From an uncultured Lachnospiraceae bacterium (lineage in GTDB: Bacteria; Bacillota; Clostridia; Lachnospirales; Lachnospiraceae): 64,000 nt of DNA. Where the stretch lies: contig CAJTYM010000012.1 of NCBI GenBank assembly GCA_910583835.1, positions 23,272-87,271 on the forward strand, given 5' to 3'. Both the position numbers and the translations under genes were made by a program. This document shows positions 27,049 through 36,324 of the stretch, piece after piece (the first letter of the stretch is position 1; every line of letters begins with the position of its first letter). Under the pieces are notes generated by a model. It had not been told where the DNA came from and made no database searches. It saw nothing but the letters and a program-made list of their open reading frames with translations.

Positions 27049-27252
27049 GGCGCAAAGCAAAAGCGAAGCTTTTTTTAAATGCTTTGCGCCGAACTGGCAG
27101 GAGACGCGAAGGGTCTCGTGCCGCTACCGCTTGATTAAGCGCAAAGCAAAAGCGAAGCATTTTTGGAATGCCTTCCGACGAACTGGCAGGAGACGCGAAG
27201 GGGCTCGTGCCGCTACCGCTTGATTAAGCGCGAAGGGGCTCGTGCCGTTACC
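27049..27252 (+). repeat. REP-like repeat array, copies B1, B2 and a partial B3
   Basis: Two tandem copies of about 90 bp start GCGCAAAGCAAAAGCGAAGC and run through GAACTGGCAGGAGACGCGAAG and CTCGTGCCGCTACCGCTTGA; a third partial copy (CGCGAAGGGGCTCGTGCCG) follows. Each carries two inverted repeats, the second being GGAGAC/GTCTC-like. It lies between ktrB and ktrA and is related to the element at 21077-21157. Confidence 0.8.
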
Positions 27253-27269
27253 ATTAGGAGGAACAGATT

Positions 27270-27917
27270 ATGAAATCAATATTAGTTATTGGAATTGGAA
27301 GATTTGGCAAACATCTATGCATGGATTTGGTGAAAAATGGCAATGATGTTATGGCAGTGGATGAAAGGGAGGAGAATCTGGAAGATATCTTATCCCTGGT
27401 CACCAGCGCCAAAATTGCAGACTGTACCCGGGAGGAAGTGCTGCGCAGCTTCGGCGTCAGGAATTTTGATATCTGCTTTGTGTGCATTGGCACGAATTTC
27501 CAGAGCAGCCTGGAGATTACCAGCCAGCTCAAAGAACTGGGCGCGCCGTATGTCATCAGCAAGGCGACCAGGGATATTCAGGCGAAATTCCTGCTCAGGA
27601 ACGGTGCAGATGAAGTGGTCTACCCGGACCGTGACATTGCCAAACGCATGTCCATGAAAGTCAGCGCCAACCACGTGTATGATTATATGGAGGTTGGGGA
27701 TTACTCTGTTTATGAGATACAGCCGTTGGAGGAATGGGTAGGAAAGTCCATTAAGGAGACAAATTTCCGGGCAAGGTATAATGCCAATATCCTGGGGATT
27801 AAGAGAGAGGGGAAGAGCACGTTGCTGCCAAGTGCAGATTATGTGTTTAATGCCGATGAGCATCTGATGGTAATTGGAGAGAAAGTCGATATTGACAAAC
27901 TTGTCAGGCGTCTGTAA
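27270..27917 (+). CDS. ktrA: Regulatory RCK subunit of K+ uptake, KtrA/TrkA
   Basis: 215 aa cytoplasmic protein. RCK_N Rossmann fold with GIGRFGKHL (GxGxxG) at about 8-16 and the acidic ribose-binding end AVDERE near 29-34; RCK_C domain at about 135-215. It forms the octameric gating ring binding ATP/ADP or NAD(H), and often cyclic di-AMP in Firmicutes through RCK_C. TAGGAGGA precedes the start. Pairing with the ktrB-like gene supports the assignment. Confidence 0.93.
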   Translation: MKSILVIGIGRFGKHLCMDLVKNGNDVMAVDEREENLEDILSLVTSAKIADCTREEVLRSFGVRNFDICFVCIGTNFQSSLEITSQLKELGAPYVISKATRDIQAKFLLRNGADEVVYPDRDIAKRMSMKVSANHVYDYMEVGDYSVYEIQPLEEWVGKSIKETNFRARYNANILGIKREGKSTLLPSADYVFNADEHLMVIGEKVDIDKLVRRL

Positions 27918-27958
27918 AGCAACAGTGAGAAAAATATTCTAAGAAAAGAGGAAAATAT

Positions 27959-28642
27959 ATGCCGCAGGGAGACCCAAGACCGGGAGAGAAATATTTACAT
28001 TTTAAGAATAAGCTGTATCAGGTTCTGACGATTGCGCAGCATTCAGAGACGGGAGAGAAGATGGTGATTTACCAGGCTTTGTATGGGACGTTTGAGATTT
28101 ATGCAAGGCCGTTTTCCATGTTTGTCAGCCCTGTGGATAAGGAGAAATATCCACAGGCAAAACAGAAATACCGTTTTCAGTGGGTGGAATTTAAAAAGAC
28201 TGCGAAGCAGGCAGAGCAAAAAGAAGCAAGCAGGCCGGAACTGTCAGGGAAGAAAGAAGCAAGCGGACCGGAACTGCCAGGGCAAAAAGAAGCAAGCAGA
28301 CCGGAACTGCCAGGGAAGAAAGAAGCAAGCGGACCAAAACTGCCAGGGCAGGGAGAAGTATCCACAATGGGTGTGGCAGAGCAAGAGGCAGCCACGCCAG
28401 AGCCGGTGAATCCGCCGCTGACTGCCGAGGAGAAGCTGCTGGCGTTCTTTGATGCCGACACGCTGGAAGAGAAGTATGCGATTCTTGTCGATATGCGGGA
28501 TGAGGTGACGGACCGCATGATAAACAGCATGGCGGTGGTCATGGACGTTGTCATTGAGGAAGGACCGCTCGATTTGCGTTACGAGGAACTGAAAGCATGT
28601 CTGCGCACTATGCAGAGGTACGAGTGCAGCCGTCTGCGGTAA
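27959..28642 (+). CDS. DUF1653-domain protein with an 11-residue repeat linker
   Basis: 227 aa. The N-terminal about 70 residues (RPGEKYLHFKNKLYQVL ... YARPFSMFV) form a DUF1653 domain, a small beta-barrel of unknown function. Residues 88-131 are four 11-residue repeats of the type KEASxPELPGK. The remaining C-terminal about 75 residues form a helical domain (EEKLLAFFDADTLEEKYAIL) I do not recognise. GAGGAAA precedes the start. Stop is 4 bp from the end of the minus-strand gene, so transcripts converge with no visible terminator. Confidence 0.75.
   Translation: MPQGDPRPGEKYLHFKNKLYQVLTIAQHSETGEKMVIYQALYGTFEIYARPFSMFVSPVDKEKYPQAKQKYRFQWVEFKKTAKQAEQKEASRPELSGKKEASGPELPGQKEASRPELPGKKEASGPKLPGQGEVSTMGVAEQEAATPEPVNPPLTAEEKLLAFFDADTLEEKYAILVDMRDEVTDRMINSMAVVMDVVIEEGPLDLRYEELKACLRTMQRYECSRLR
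28220..28351 (+). repeat. Four tandem 33-bp repeats within the DUF1653 gene
   Basis: Units start at 28220, 28253, 28286 and 28319 and encode KEASRPELSGK, KEASGPELPGQ, KEASRPELPGK and KEASGPKLPGQ. The alternation R/G and K/Q shows a 66-bp higher-order unit, as from a duplicated pair. Copy number changes would keep the frame. Confidence 0.9.
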
Positions 28643-28646
28643 TTTC

Positions 28647-30152
28647 TTAAGCCTCCGGCTGCTTGCAGACAGCGTTGCGGTACAGGGCCAGGAATAGGTA
28701 GAATAAGGCAATATTCATGGCATTGGGGCTGTTTACCATTGCTTGCCCCAGATATGCCGTCAGCGGCAGGAAGAATGCTATCCCCCCCTGTTCCCAGCAG
28801 CGGGAGCGGATATAAGAAATTATCAGCCATAGGAAAACAGAACACCACAGAGCCGCTCCCAGGATACCTGCTGTCAGCAGCCATTGCAGCAATTCATTAT
28901 GTGCGGTGAGGACAATCAGCGAATAGGAGGTCAGCCCATCATAATAATAGCCCAGCAATTCAGGTCCCACGCCAATCAACTTGTCTTTGAAGCCTAAATT
29001 TTGAAATAGATCCACAGAGGCATTCCAAATCTTTCCGCGGTAATTTCCCCAGCTTTCATTATAAGAGCCAAAAAAGTGAAAGAGCAGCGCCAGCAAGGAT
29101 AGGAACATTGCTGTCTCTAAAAGTATTACAATTCTTTTGCACATTCGTTCCGGCATTTTTTTCCATAATGAGGGAAGGATAAAGCAGCAAAGGCAGCCAA
29201 GCAGGCAGATAATAAGCGCTGTTCTCCAGTCCAGGATAACGGAAAAAAGCCCATTGACGGTTTCACGTTTTGCTGCAAATGATGGGAACAGCCCAATCCC
29301 TAGTGAACATATGCCACAGGCTAAAATCAATGCTCCCAGCCGCTGAATACGTCTGCTTTCTTTGCAGACAAAAGGCAATGCGAAGAATGTGCAGGCCCAT
29401 ATGCCGACAAAGATGCTTTCACTCGCACAGAGCAGGACATTGATAATGCCAAGAATTAAGGCAATGCCATACAATATCAGGGAATTACGCTCTGTTGACA
29501 GCATGAAGAATACAAAAAAGACTGGGAGGATCATACACAGGTAGCCAGACAGCCAGTTGACATTCCCCACGGTGGAGACATAGAGATAAAATTGTTTGGG
29601 GTCAATATTATCATGGAGCCCTAATACATCAATTCCCATGGAGTGTATAACTGTCAGCAGGAATATCAAGATATTTGCTGTCAGAACAAACAGCCATGCG
29701 TTTATCCGGAGCCTGTAGTATCTGGACACGATGAAGTAAATCAGTATCAGCGTAAGCATGGCGGCAGTTCCTGCATACCAGCCGGCATTTCCCCAGAAAG
29801 CTTCGGCGATGTGCCGGGAAAACAGGGCAGAGACAGACAGGGTCAGTGCAAAACCAAGCAATATGATGTCCAAGCCGTTGAGTTTTGGAACTTTGTTTGC
29901 TGCATCCTCCTTTGCGGCGCTGCTTATGCCATGTCTGCTTTTTTTTGCGCACAGCAAAGAAATGGCAAAGGCTATCGCTGCCGGTAAGGCTGTCATATAC
30001 AAGGCATGTGCTTTTGCCTGTGTCAGATTCAGGTATCCGTTTTCCATAAACAGCGGAGTGAAAATAGTGATGCCAAAAAATATAATATTTGCGCTGTACC
30101 TTTTCAAAAGGCTGTTCCAGCTCTCATCAGTATGTTTCATTTTTGTTTTCAT
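28647..30152 (-). CDS. O-antigen ligase/polymerase-like multispanning membrane protein
   Basis: 501 aa with about 11-12 membrane helices and a larger extracytoplasmic loop near residues 340-400 containing NYRGKIWNASVDLFQNLGFKDKLIGVGPELLG, given here as the stretch from NYRGKIW to GVGPELLG, and T-x-HNELLQWLLTAGILG. The R-x-x-W and HNxxLQ features are those of the Wzy/WaaL family, which joins or polymerises surface glycans, or of related glycan-releasing proteins. The start ATG at 30152 has AAAGGTTGG upstream; earlier in-frame ATG lies within the intergenic hairpin. It lies downstream of the minus-strand secreted protein and may share its transcript. Confidence 0.75.
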   Translation of the reverse strand: MKTKMKHTDESWNSLLKRYSANIIFFGITIFTPLFMENGYLNLTQAKAHALYMTALPAAIAFAISLLCAKKSRHGISSAAKEDAANKVPKLNGLDIILLGFALTLSVSALFSRHIAEAFWGNAGWYAGTAAMLTLILIYFIVSRYYRLRINAWLFVLTANILIFLLTVIHSMGIDVLGLHDNIDPKQFYLYVSTVGNVNWLSGYLCMILPVFFVFFMLSTERNSLILYGIALILGIINVLLCASESIFVGIWACTFFALPFVCKESRRIQRLGALILACGICSLGIGLFPSFAAKRETVNGLFSVILDWRTALIICLLGCLCCFILPSLWKKMPERMCKRIVILLETAMFLSLLALLFHFFGSYNESWGNYRGKIWNASVDLFQNLGFKDKLIGVGPELLGYYYDGLTSYSLIVLTAHNELLQWLLTAGILGAALWCSVFLWLIISYIRSRCWEQGGIAFFLPLTAYLGQAMVNSPNAMNIALFYLFLALYRNAVCKQPEA

Positions 30153-30177
30153 TCTAACCAACCTTTTGCTTCCAAAG

Positions 30178-30206
30178 AATCCCGGCACAGTCCATGCACC
30201 GGGATT
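30178..30206 (-). terminator. Intergenic hairpin between the two minus-strand genes
   Basis: AATCCCGG and CCGGGATT pair around TGCATGGACTGTG with extra pairs inside, directly after the stop of the upstream minus-strand gene. A T tract is lacking, so termination may be partial or the hairpin may serve as an RNA stabiliser. Confidence 0.45.
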
Positions 30207-30214
30207 TTGGGGGT

Positions 30215-33088
30215 TTATTTCGTTTTTATGTTCTTGACCGCGGACCATTTACTGTAGAGTTTTACGTTTTTTCTGCCAACTTTTACATTCTTGTATGTGC
30301 GGATTTTCACGTAATATTTTGTCTTTGATTTTAATTTTTTGATGGTCTTGGAAGTCGTCTTATAGCTTTTAATAGTGACAATTTTTGTTGCCTTTTTCTG
30401 AAATTTCTTATTTGTAGAGTAGCAAAGTTCATATCCGGTTACCTGTGCTTTCTGCTTCTTCCATGCGGCTTTAAATCCTTTTTTGGTGGCAGATACTTTG
30501 GAAAGCGAAGTTTTTTTCGGCAGCATGGTAAAGGATAAATCCTTGCTTCCGCTGTAGTTGCCCTTGAATGCAACCTTCACCGTGTATTTTCCGACATCCT
30601 TGGCAGAGACAGTCTCGGCTTTCTTACCGTTTAACGTGAAATCGTAATCAGTGCCCGCCCGCAGCTGCTTGCCTGTGCGGTCCTGCACGGTTAAGGCTAT
30701 GCTTTGTTTCTTCCCATTGTAATCCAGGGATGTCTTGGCAAGCTTAATATCGGATATTTTGGGAATGGCGGACGTCTGGGTGTGTCCGCATTTGCTGCAG
30801 GTATTGGTGATTGTGCCGTCCGCCGAGGCGGTAGCCGCTTTCGTCAGTTTGGAGACATAGGTATGGCTTGTGCAGGGCGGGGACGGCTGCTCAGATACTG
30901 GGAGCAGCATGAAATACGATTCTTCCATCCCACCGTTCCAGGAACAGTTTCCTTCCACTGCCTCTTTTCCCATGGTAATGGTAATGGATTTCTTATTTCC
31001 CAAATAATCGCCGGAAGTTAAATACCAAAAGAAACCGCCGGCTGTACCAGTTTTATCCAGTATTTCCAGGGTAACTTTCTCTCCTTCATGGGCGTATGCC
31101 ACATGAGTGGGGACGCCGTTGATGGTAAAGTCAAACGAGGACAAATCTAAGTATGGCATGTAAAAAGTGGTTTCGCTGCTGTCTGTGCCATCGGAGATAA
31201 CACAGATAATAGATTCATTTTTATCAGCTGCCGTATAAGCGTAGGTGTTTGTATTTGATACGTTGTTATCTCCAATATACCAGGAATAGGTTAATGGTTT
31301 GCCGGATTCACTCGAAGCGCTCACTGTCAGGTTATATTTCTGTCCGTTTCTGGTAGTCATGTTGGTTCCAGGTATACCGTTAATAGAGCATTTGATATCG
31401 TAAATCGGTGTGTGTTTCATATAAGAATTCTGCTGTACCGTATTTCCGTTGTCATCGGAGATAAGGCATACCAATCCGGGTATAATGTCTGCCGCTGTAA
31501 CTATCTTGCAGCTGAAGGTATCTTCTGTTTGGTCGGCAATAGGGAAAAACTTATCGTTTTCCATGGTTCCCCATTGATAAGATAACTTTGCGCTAGGCTC
31601 TGATACGGCGGACACTTTGAAATGGTAAGATTCGCCTATGTGTACCGGGATGGCATTTCCGGACATGACAGTTCCATTTACTGTGAGGGTTGTGCTGGCA
31701 ATAGGTTTATGGTATAAGTTAAAATTGAAGGCACAAGTTTCGGATTCATTGGAGATGACACAGTAGATAGTTTCTTCATCTATATCATTGCCCATTGTAT
31801 ATTGATAGGTCTGCCCGGAGCCGATAACAGAGCCATCCGCGTTCTGCCACTGGTAGGTCAGGGTTTTTCCAGGTTCCGTAATGCCGTTGGCTTTCAGGGT
31901 GTAAGAAATTCCTTTGAATACGTTTATATGGTTGTATGTGTGTTTTCCATTTACTTCCAACGATGCATCTATCGGCCGCTGGGAAAAACTTATGCTTGAG
32001 GAGTCTTTGCAGCCTTTGGTGTCAGAGATTTCACAGGTAAGCTCAAATGCTATATCATACTGCAAAAGCTCTTTGGTTGGCGTGAAGGAAAGGACATTGT
32101 CTTTTCCTGTCTGCAGTATCATATCGCCAATCTTCCATGTATAGGTAAGCGCATTGCCAGTGGCAGAGAATGCTTCTGCCTGGAGCGTGTAGGTGCGGTT
32201 CATCTGGAAGTAGCACCAGCTTTGATGCTTTCCGTTAACGGAGATGTACTGGATTTTAACCGGGGTATAGAACATAGAAAATACGATGGTTTCCGTTTCC
32301 GTGCCGGTCCTGACTGCACAGCAGATTTGCGTCTCTCCGACTGCAGTGTCTGGTTGCGTATAAGTATAGGTATTGCCTATTGCAGGGAGAATATTTTTAT
32401 TGCCGTCTTTATCGAAAGTGTACCATTCATATGTTGGAACTACGTCTCCTTGGCAGTGGGCAATTGCCTCCAGCCTATAAGAACTGCCAGCCTTAGTTGA
32501 CACGTAATCGGTCCAAACACCATTGATTTTAGAGTTTATGTCTGTGATATAAGAACGGCAGAAAACAGGCTCATATTCTTCGGTCGTAGCGCTGTCATCA
32601 TATCCTGCGCACAGGTAGTATGTCGTGCCGGCAGACAGGGTTGTCCTGATTTTGAATTGTCCATTGCTGCCAGAGTCATCATCGAAATCAAGCTGTTCGT
32701 AATATCCAAGCTCGGTATTTTTCGTGTAGACAGAGCCAAAAGTATCTAAGTCAGCATTATCTTGGCGGCTGCCCCAGAAAGCATAATCTCCCGTTTCTGT
32801 GGGGGTGAACTGATACCAGGTGATTAAACTGATGGAACCCAGCTTCCCCTCAGCTGTAATCGTATGTATGTCTTCCTGTTCCAGATAGCTTATGGGAAAG
32901 GAGGGCTGTTTGTAATATTCGCCTCTCGCATCCCCGCTGGCGCTGGCATGGGCCGTCATAGAGCCATAGAGCGGAAAATCCGGTATCGCAATGCCGGTAA
33001 GCAGCAATGCCATTGACAAAAAGAAAGCGGCAGCACGCTTCCATTTCATCATGTCTTTGAATCTGCTGAAATCTAAATTCGTGTTCAT
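30215..33088 (-). CDS. Secreted multi-domain surface protein with PPC-like and Ig-like repeats
   Basis: 957 aa. A signal peptide (RAAAFFLSMALLLTG ... AHASA) is followed by a domain that resembles bacterial pre-peptidase C-terminal folds (ITWYQFTPTETGDYAFWGS ... TTYYLCAGY, shown in part), then at least five Ig-like repeats of the pattern Y-x-LxA-S-x-LTYxWxIGD with a following C (CVISD) and a helical tail with FN3-like character (GFKAAWKKQ ... YYVKIRTYKNVKVG, shown in part). No enzymatic motif, no LPxTG. The extracellular role may be adhesion or ligand binding. ATG 33088 gives 12-nt spacing from AAAGGA; ATG at 33100 is an alternative but sits directly on that site. Divergent from pyrC. Confidence 0.65.
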   Translation of the reverse strand: MNTNLDFSRFKDMMKWKRAAAFFLSMALLLTGIAIPDFPLYGSMTAHASASGDARGEYYKQPSFPISYLEQEDIHTITAEGKLGSISLITWYQFTPTETGDYAFWGSRQDNADLDTFGSVYTKNTELGYYEQLDFDDDSGSNGQFKIRTTLSAGTTYYLCAGYDDSATTEEYEPVFCRSYITDINSKINGVWTDYVSTKAGSSYRLEAIAHCQGDVVPTYEWYTFDKDGNKNILPAIGNTYTYTQPDTAVGETQICCAVRTGTETETIVFSMFYTPVKIQYISVNGKHQSWCYFQMNRTYTLQAEAFSATGNALTYTWKIGDMILQTGKDNVLSFTPTKELLQYDIAFELTCEISDTKGCKDSSSISFSQRPIDASLEVNGKHTYNHINVFKGISYTLKANGITEPGKTLTYQWQNADGSVIGSGQTYQYTMGNDIDEETIYCVISNESETCAFNFNLYHKPIASTTLTVNGTVMSGNAIPVHIGESYHFKVSAVSEPSAKLSYQWGTMENDKFFPIADQTEDTFSCKIVTAADIIPGLVCLISDDNGNTVQQNSYMKHTPIYDIKCSINGIPGTNMTTRNGQKYNLTVSASSESGKPLTYSWYIGDNNVSNTNTYAYTAADKNESIICVISDGTDSSETTFYMPYLDLSSFDFTINGVPTHVAYAHEGEKVTLEILDKTGTAGGFFWYLTSGDYLGNKKSITITMGKEAVEGNCSWNGGMEESYFMLLPVSEQPSPPCTSHTYVSKLTKAATASADGTITNTCSKCGHTQTSAIPKISDIKLAKTSLDYNGKKQSIALTVQDRTGKQLRAGTDYDFTLNGKKAETVSAKDVGKYTVKVAFKGNYSGSKDLSFTMLPKKTSLSKVSATKKGFKAAWKKQKAQVTGYELCYSTNKKFQKKATKIVTIKSYKTTSKTIKKLKSKTKYYVKIRTYKNVKVGRKNVKLYSKWSAVKNIKTK

Positions 33089-33180
33089 GATACATTTCAT
33101 TCCTTTCTGGTTGTTTTCTGGTTAAATTTTATCATATGTAACCTTTTTTTCAAGCATTTTATTATTATTGGCAAAGGAGG

Positions 33181-33209
33181 TTGCCCCTCCTTTTTTTCTG
33201 TGATAGAAT
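33181..33209 (+). promoter_or_regulatory. Probable promoter of the pyr operon, overlapping a hairpin
   Basis: TTGCCC at 33181-33186, 17-bp spacer, TAGAAT at 33204-33209. The -35 region lies in the loop of a GGAGG/CCTCC hairpin (33176-33190) followed by TTTTTTT, which looks like a terminator for upstream transcription. No PyrR-binding loop was recognised in the 85-nt leader. Confidence 0.45.
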
Positions 33210-33296
33210 AGATTTATAGAAAGAAGGATCTGTTTTTGCCGTGGAATCGGGGCAAATCAGCAAGGAATATTCTAACGATTCAGAAAGGATTTTGCT

Positions 33297-34574
33297 ATGT
33301 TACTACTTATTCAGAATGGGACGGTAATCAATCCGGCAGATCAGACAGAGACAGCGGCAGACGTACTTGTGGAGGACGGAATCATTAAGAAGATCGCTCC
33401 CAAGCAGAAAGTGAAAGCGGACCGCGTTGTGGATGCGACAGGCTGTTATGTCATGCCGGGATTTATTGACATGCATGTACATCTGCGTGACCCAGGGCAG
33501 GAGCATAAGGAGACCGTGGAGACCGGCGCTAAGGCGGCAGCGCGCGGCGGTTTTACCACCATTGTAGCCATGCCGAATACGAAACCGGTCGTGGATAATG
33601 CGGATGTGGTGCATTATGTCCATAACAAAGCGAGCGATGTGCGCCTGATTAATATCCTGCAGACAGGGGCAGTTACCAAGGGGCAGCGAGGAGAAGAACT
33701 GTCTGACATCGAGGCGATGGTTGAGGCAGGGATTCCTGCGCTCAGTGAAGACGGCAAGACTGTGATGAACTCCCAGCTTTACCGGGAGGCAATGACGCTT
33801 GCCGTCAAGTATGACATTCCAGTGCTAGCGCACTGTGAAGATGCCAATATGGTGAAAAATGGCGTGGTAAATGCGGACAAGACCATGAAGAAGATGGGCT
33901 TTGCGGGGATTTCCAATGCCGTGGAGGACGTGATTGTGGCGCGTGACATTATGCTTGCCAAGGATACCGGAGCAGCTTTGCATCTTTGCCATTGCTCTAC
34001 CAGGGACAGTGTACGGATGATAGAGCTGGCGAAGAATGAGGGCATCCGTGTGACGGCGGAAGTATGTCCGCATCATTTCTCCCTTACCAGCGCGGATATT
34101 CCGGCAGATGATGCTAACTACAAGATGAATCCGCCGCTGAGGACCAAGGCGGACGTGGAAGCGCTGCGCAAGGGACTGAAGGATGGCATCATAGATGTGA
34201 TTGCCACAGACCATGCACCCCACACACCCATAGAGAAAGGATTGGGCATTAAGAAAGCGCCTTTTGGCATTGTGGGATTGGAGACGGCGGCAGCTGTCAC
34301 GATGACGGAATTGGTGGATAAAGGATATCTGACGATTATGCAGATGGCAGAGAAGATGAGTTATAATCCGGCGAAAATTTTAGGGCTGGACAAAGGCATT
34401 GTGGAAGAAGGGAAAGCGGCAGACCTAGTGGTGTTCCACCCCAAGAAACAGTATGTGATTGACCCGGCTGAATTCAAATCGAAAGGGCGCAATACACCTT
34501 TTGCAGGAAAGAAAGTAAAAGGGATGGTCATGGCGACTATCGCCAATGGCAGAGTGTTGTATGAGAGGACATAG
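33297..34574 (+). CDS. pyrC: Dihydroorotase
   Basis: 425 aa amidohydrolase-fold zinc enzyme that closes N-carbamoyl-aspartate to dihydroorotate, step 3 of UMP synthesis. Metal ligands are visible in FIDMHVHLRDPGQ, the LAHCED and CHCSTRDS strands and ATDHAPHT. The length fits the class I type. AAAGGA 8 nt before ATG. It begins an operon with pyrF 2 bp downstream. pyrB/pyrI (aspartate transcarbamylase) are not in the window. Confidence 0.96.
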   Translation: MLLLIQNGTVINPADQTETAADVLVEDGIIKKIAPKQKVKADRVVDATGCYVMPGFIDMHVHLRDPGQEHKETVETGAKAAARGGFTTIVAMPNTKPVVDNADVVHYVHNKASDVRLINILQTGAVTKGQRGEELSDIEAMVEAGIPALSEDGKTVMNSQLYREAMTLAVKYDIPVLAHCEDANMVKNGVVNADKTMKKMGFAGISNAVEDVIVARDIMLAKDTGAALHLCHCSTRDSVRMIELAKNEGIRVTAEVCPHHFSLTSADIPADDANYKMNPPLRTKADVEALRKGLKDGIIDVIATDHAPHTPIEKGLGIKKAPFGIVGLETAAAVTMTELVDKGYLTIMQMAEKMSYNPAKILGLDKGIVEEGKAADLVVFHPKKQYVIDPAEFKSKGRNTPFAGKKVKGMVMATIANGRVLYERT

Positions 34575-34576
34575 AG

Positions 34577-35506
34577 ATGATTGATAAACTGGTTGAGATG
34601 ATTAAAAAGACCCATGCACCGATTGTCGTGGGTTTGGACCCTATGATGAACTATATCCCAGAGCATATCCAGAAGAAAGCTTTTGCGGAATTTGGCGAGA
34701 CCTTGGAGGGGGCTGCGGAGGCAATCTGGCAGTTCAACAAGGAGATTGTGGACTGCACCTATGATTTGATTCCGGCAGTGAAACCACAGATTGCCATGTA
34801 TGAGCAGTTTGGTATTCCCGGGCTTAAGGCATTTCAGAAAACGGTCGATTACTGCCACCAGAAAGACCTGGTCGTAATCGGCGATATTAAGCGTGGGGAT
34901 ATTGGCTCTACCTCTGCGGCCTATGCGGCGGGCCACATCGGAACTGTGAAAGTTGGCAGCAAAGAGTATGTGCCTTTTGGGGAAGATTTTGTGACAGTCA
35001 ATCCCTATCTGGGTACAGACGGCGTGAGACCATTTATAGATGTGTGTAAGGAACAGAAAAAAGGCCTGTTTATTTTGGTCAAGACCTCCAATCCTTCCAG
35101 CGGTGAATTTCAGGACAGGCTGATTGACGGCAGGCCGCTCTATGAACTGGTCGGAGAGAAAGTGGCAGAGTGGGGCAAGGACTGTATGGGTGAAAGCTAC
35201 AGCTATATCGGGGCTGTGGTAGGAGCGACCTACCCGGAGATGGGCAGGATTCTGCGTAAGATTATGCCTAAGAGTTTTATCCTGGTGCCTGGTTACGGTG
35301 CCCAAGGCGGCAAAGGTTCGGATTTGGTGCATTTCTTCAATGAGGATGGATTGGGCGCTATTGTCAATTCTTCCAGGGGTATCATTGCAGCTTATAAGCA
35401 GGAGGAGTATGCTCAGTTTGGGGAAGAGCATTTTGCGGAAGCTTCCAGGGCGGCTGTGAAGGCTATGGCGGAAGATATCGACAGCGCGCTTAAGGTGAGA
35501 GAGTAA
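34577..35506 (+). CDS. pyrF: Orotidine-5'-phosphate decarboxylase
   Basis: 309 aa, the longer OMPDC subfamily (type 2). It converts OMP to UMP, the last step. VVIGDIKRGDIG carries the catalytic Asp-x-Lys-x-x-Asp, and VPGYGAQGG near the C-terminus is the phosphate-binding region. Starts 2 bp after the pyrC stop with AGAGG nearby, so it is coupled. pyrK follows after 50 bp. Confidence 0.95.
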   Translation: MIDKLVEMIKKTHAPIVVGLDPMMNYIPEHIQKKAFAEFGETLEGAAEAIWQFNKEIVDCTYDLIPAVKPQIAMYEQFGIPGLKAFQKTVDYCHQKDLVVIGDIKRGDIGSTSAAYAAGHIGTVKVGSKEYVPFGEDFVTVNPYLGTDGVRPFIDVCKEQKKGLFILVKTSNPSSGEFQDRLIDGRPLYELVGEKVAEWGKDCMGESYSYIGAVVGATYPEMGRILRKIMPKSFILVPGYGAQGGKGSDLVHFFNEDGLGAIVNSSRGIIAAYKQEEYAQFGEEHFAEASRAAVKAMAEDIDSALKVRE

Positions 35507-35556
35507 CTTCGCCGCAGACAGCGGGAATATAAGGAGAAAAGAATTAGGAGAAGAGT

Positions 35557-36324
35557 ATGGCAGATAAATTTAAGGAACAGGCTGTAATCATCCGGCAGGA
35601 AGAAATTTCCTATGGGATTTACAGCATGTGGCTGAAGACAGATAAGATTGCCGGAAATGCAAAGCCAGGGCAGTTTATTTCCATCTATTGCCATGAGGGA
35701 AGCCGGCTGCTGCCCAGGCCTATCAGCATTTGTGAAATTGACCGGGCAGACCAGGCGCTGCGCATTGTATACCGTGTGCAAGGCAAGGGGACGGAGGAAT
35801 TTTCCAAGATGCGCACTGGAGGCAGCGTTGATATTGTGGGTCCTTTGGGGAATGGTTTTCCCCTCAAAGAAAAAAAAGCATTTCTCATCGGAGGAGGAAT
35901 CGGCGTACCGCCGATGCTGCAGCTTGCCAAGGAACTCAAGTGTGAGAAACAGATGATATTAGGTTATCAGGATTCCCTGTTCCTGCAGGAGGAATTTAAG
36001 CGGCTGGGCAATCCCTATGTGGCGACTGAGGACGGCAGTTACGGTACAGAAGGGAATGTCATGGATGCAATCCGTGAGAATGGGCTGGATGCGGAGATAA
36101 TCTATGCCTGTGGGCCCATGCCTATGCTGCGGGCAGTGAAAGCCTATGCCAGAGAGAGAAATATAGAATGTTGGGTTTCTCTGGAAGAGAGGATGGCATG
36201 TGGGATTGGCGCCTGTCTGGGATGTGTCTGCAAGTCCAAAGAGCGGGATGGCCATACGAATGTGAACAGCAAGCGAATCTGTAAGGAAGGTCCGGTATTT
36301 CGTGCAGAGGAGGTGGAGTTCTGA
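35557..36324 (+). CDS. pyrK: Dihydroorotate dehydrogenase electron-transfer subunit
   Basis: 255 aa. FAD/NAD-binding ferredoxin reductase-like protein that gives class 1B dihydroorotate dehydrogenase access to NAD+. RPISICEID binds FAD, GGGIGVPPM is the NAD-binding turn, and cysteines in the C-terminal CGIGACLGCVCK and a later Cys bind [2Fe-2S]. AGGAGAAGAG precedes ATG. Its stop TGA overlaps the pyrD ATG (TGATG), showing coupling. Confidence 0.95.
   Translation: MADKFKEQAVIIRQEEISYGIYSMWLKTDKIAGNAKPGQFISIYCHEGSRLLPRPISICEIDRADQALRIVYRVQGKGTEEFSKMRTGGSVDIVGPLGNGFPLKEKKAFLIGGGIGVPPMLQLAKELKCEKQMILGYQDSLFLQEEFKRLGNPYVATEDGSYGTEGNVMDAIRENGLDAEIIYACGPMPMLRAVKAYARERNIECWVSLEERMACGIGACLGCVCKSKERDGHTNVNSKRICKEGPVFRAEEVEF

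Noticed and set aside
27049..27252. Riboswitch (cyclic di-AMP type) before ktrA
   Set aside because: The sequence is a tandem repeat related to elements at 21077 and 63952, not the ydaO-type structure.
33170..33296. PyrR attenuator before pyrC
   Set aside because: No PyrR-binding consensus loop and the hairpin with T run overlaps the likely promoter and not the transcript.
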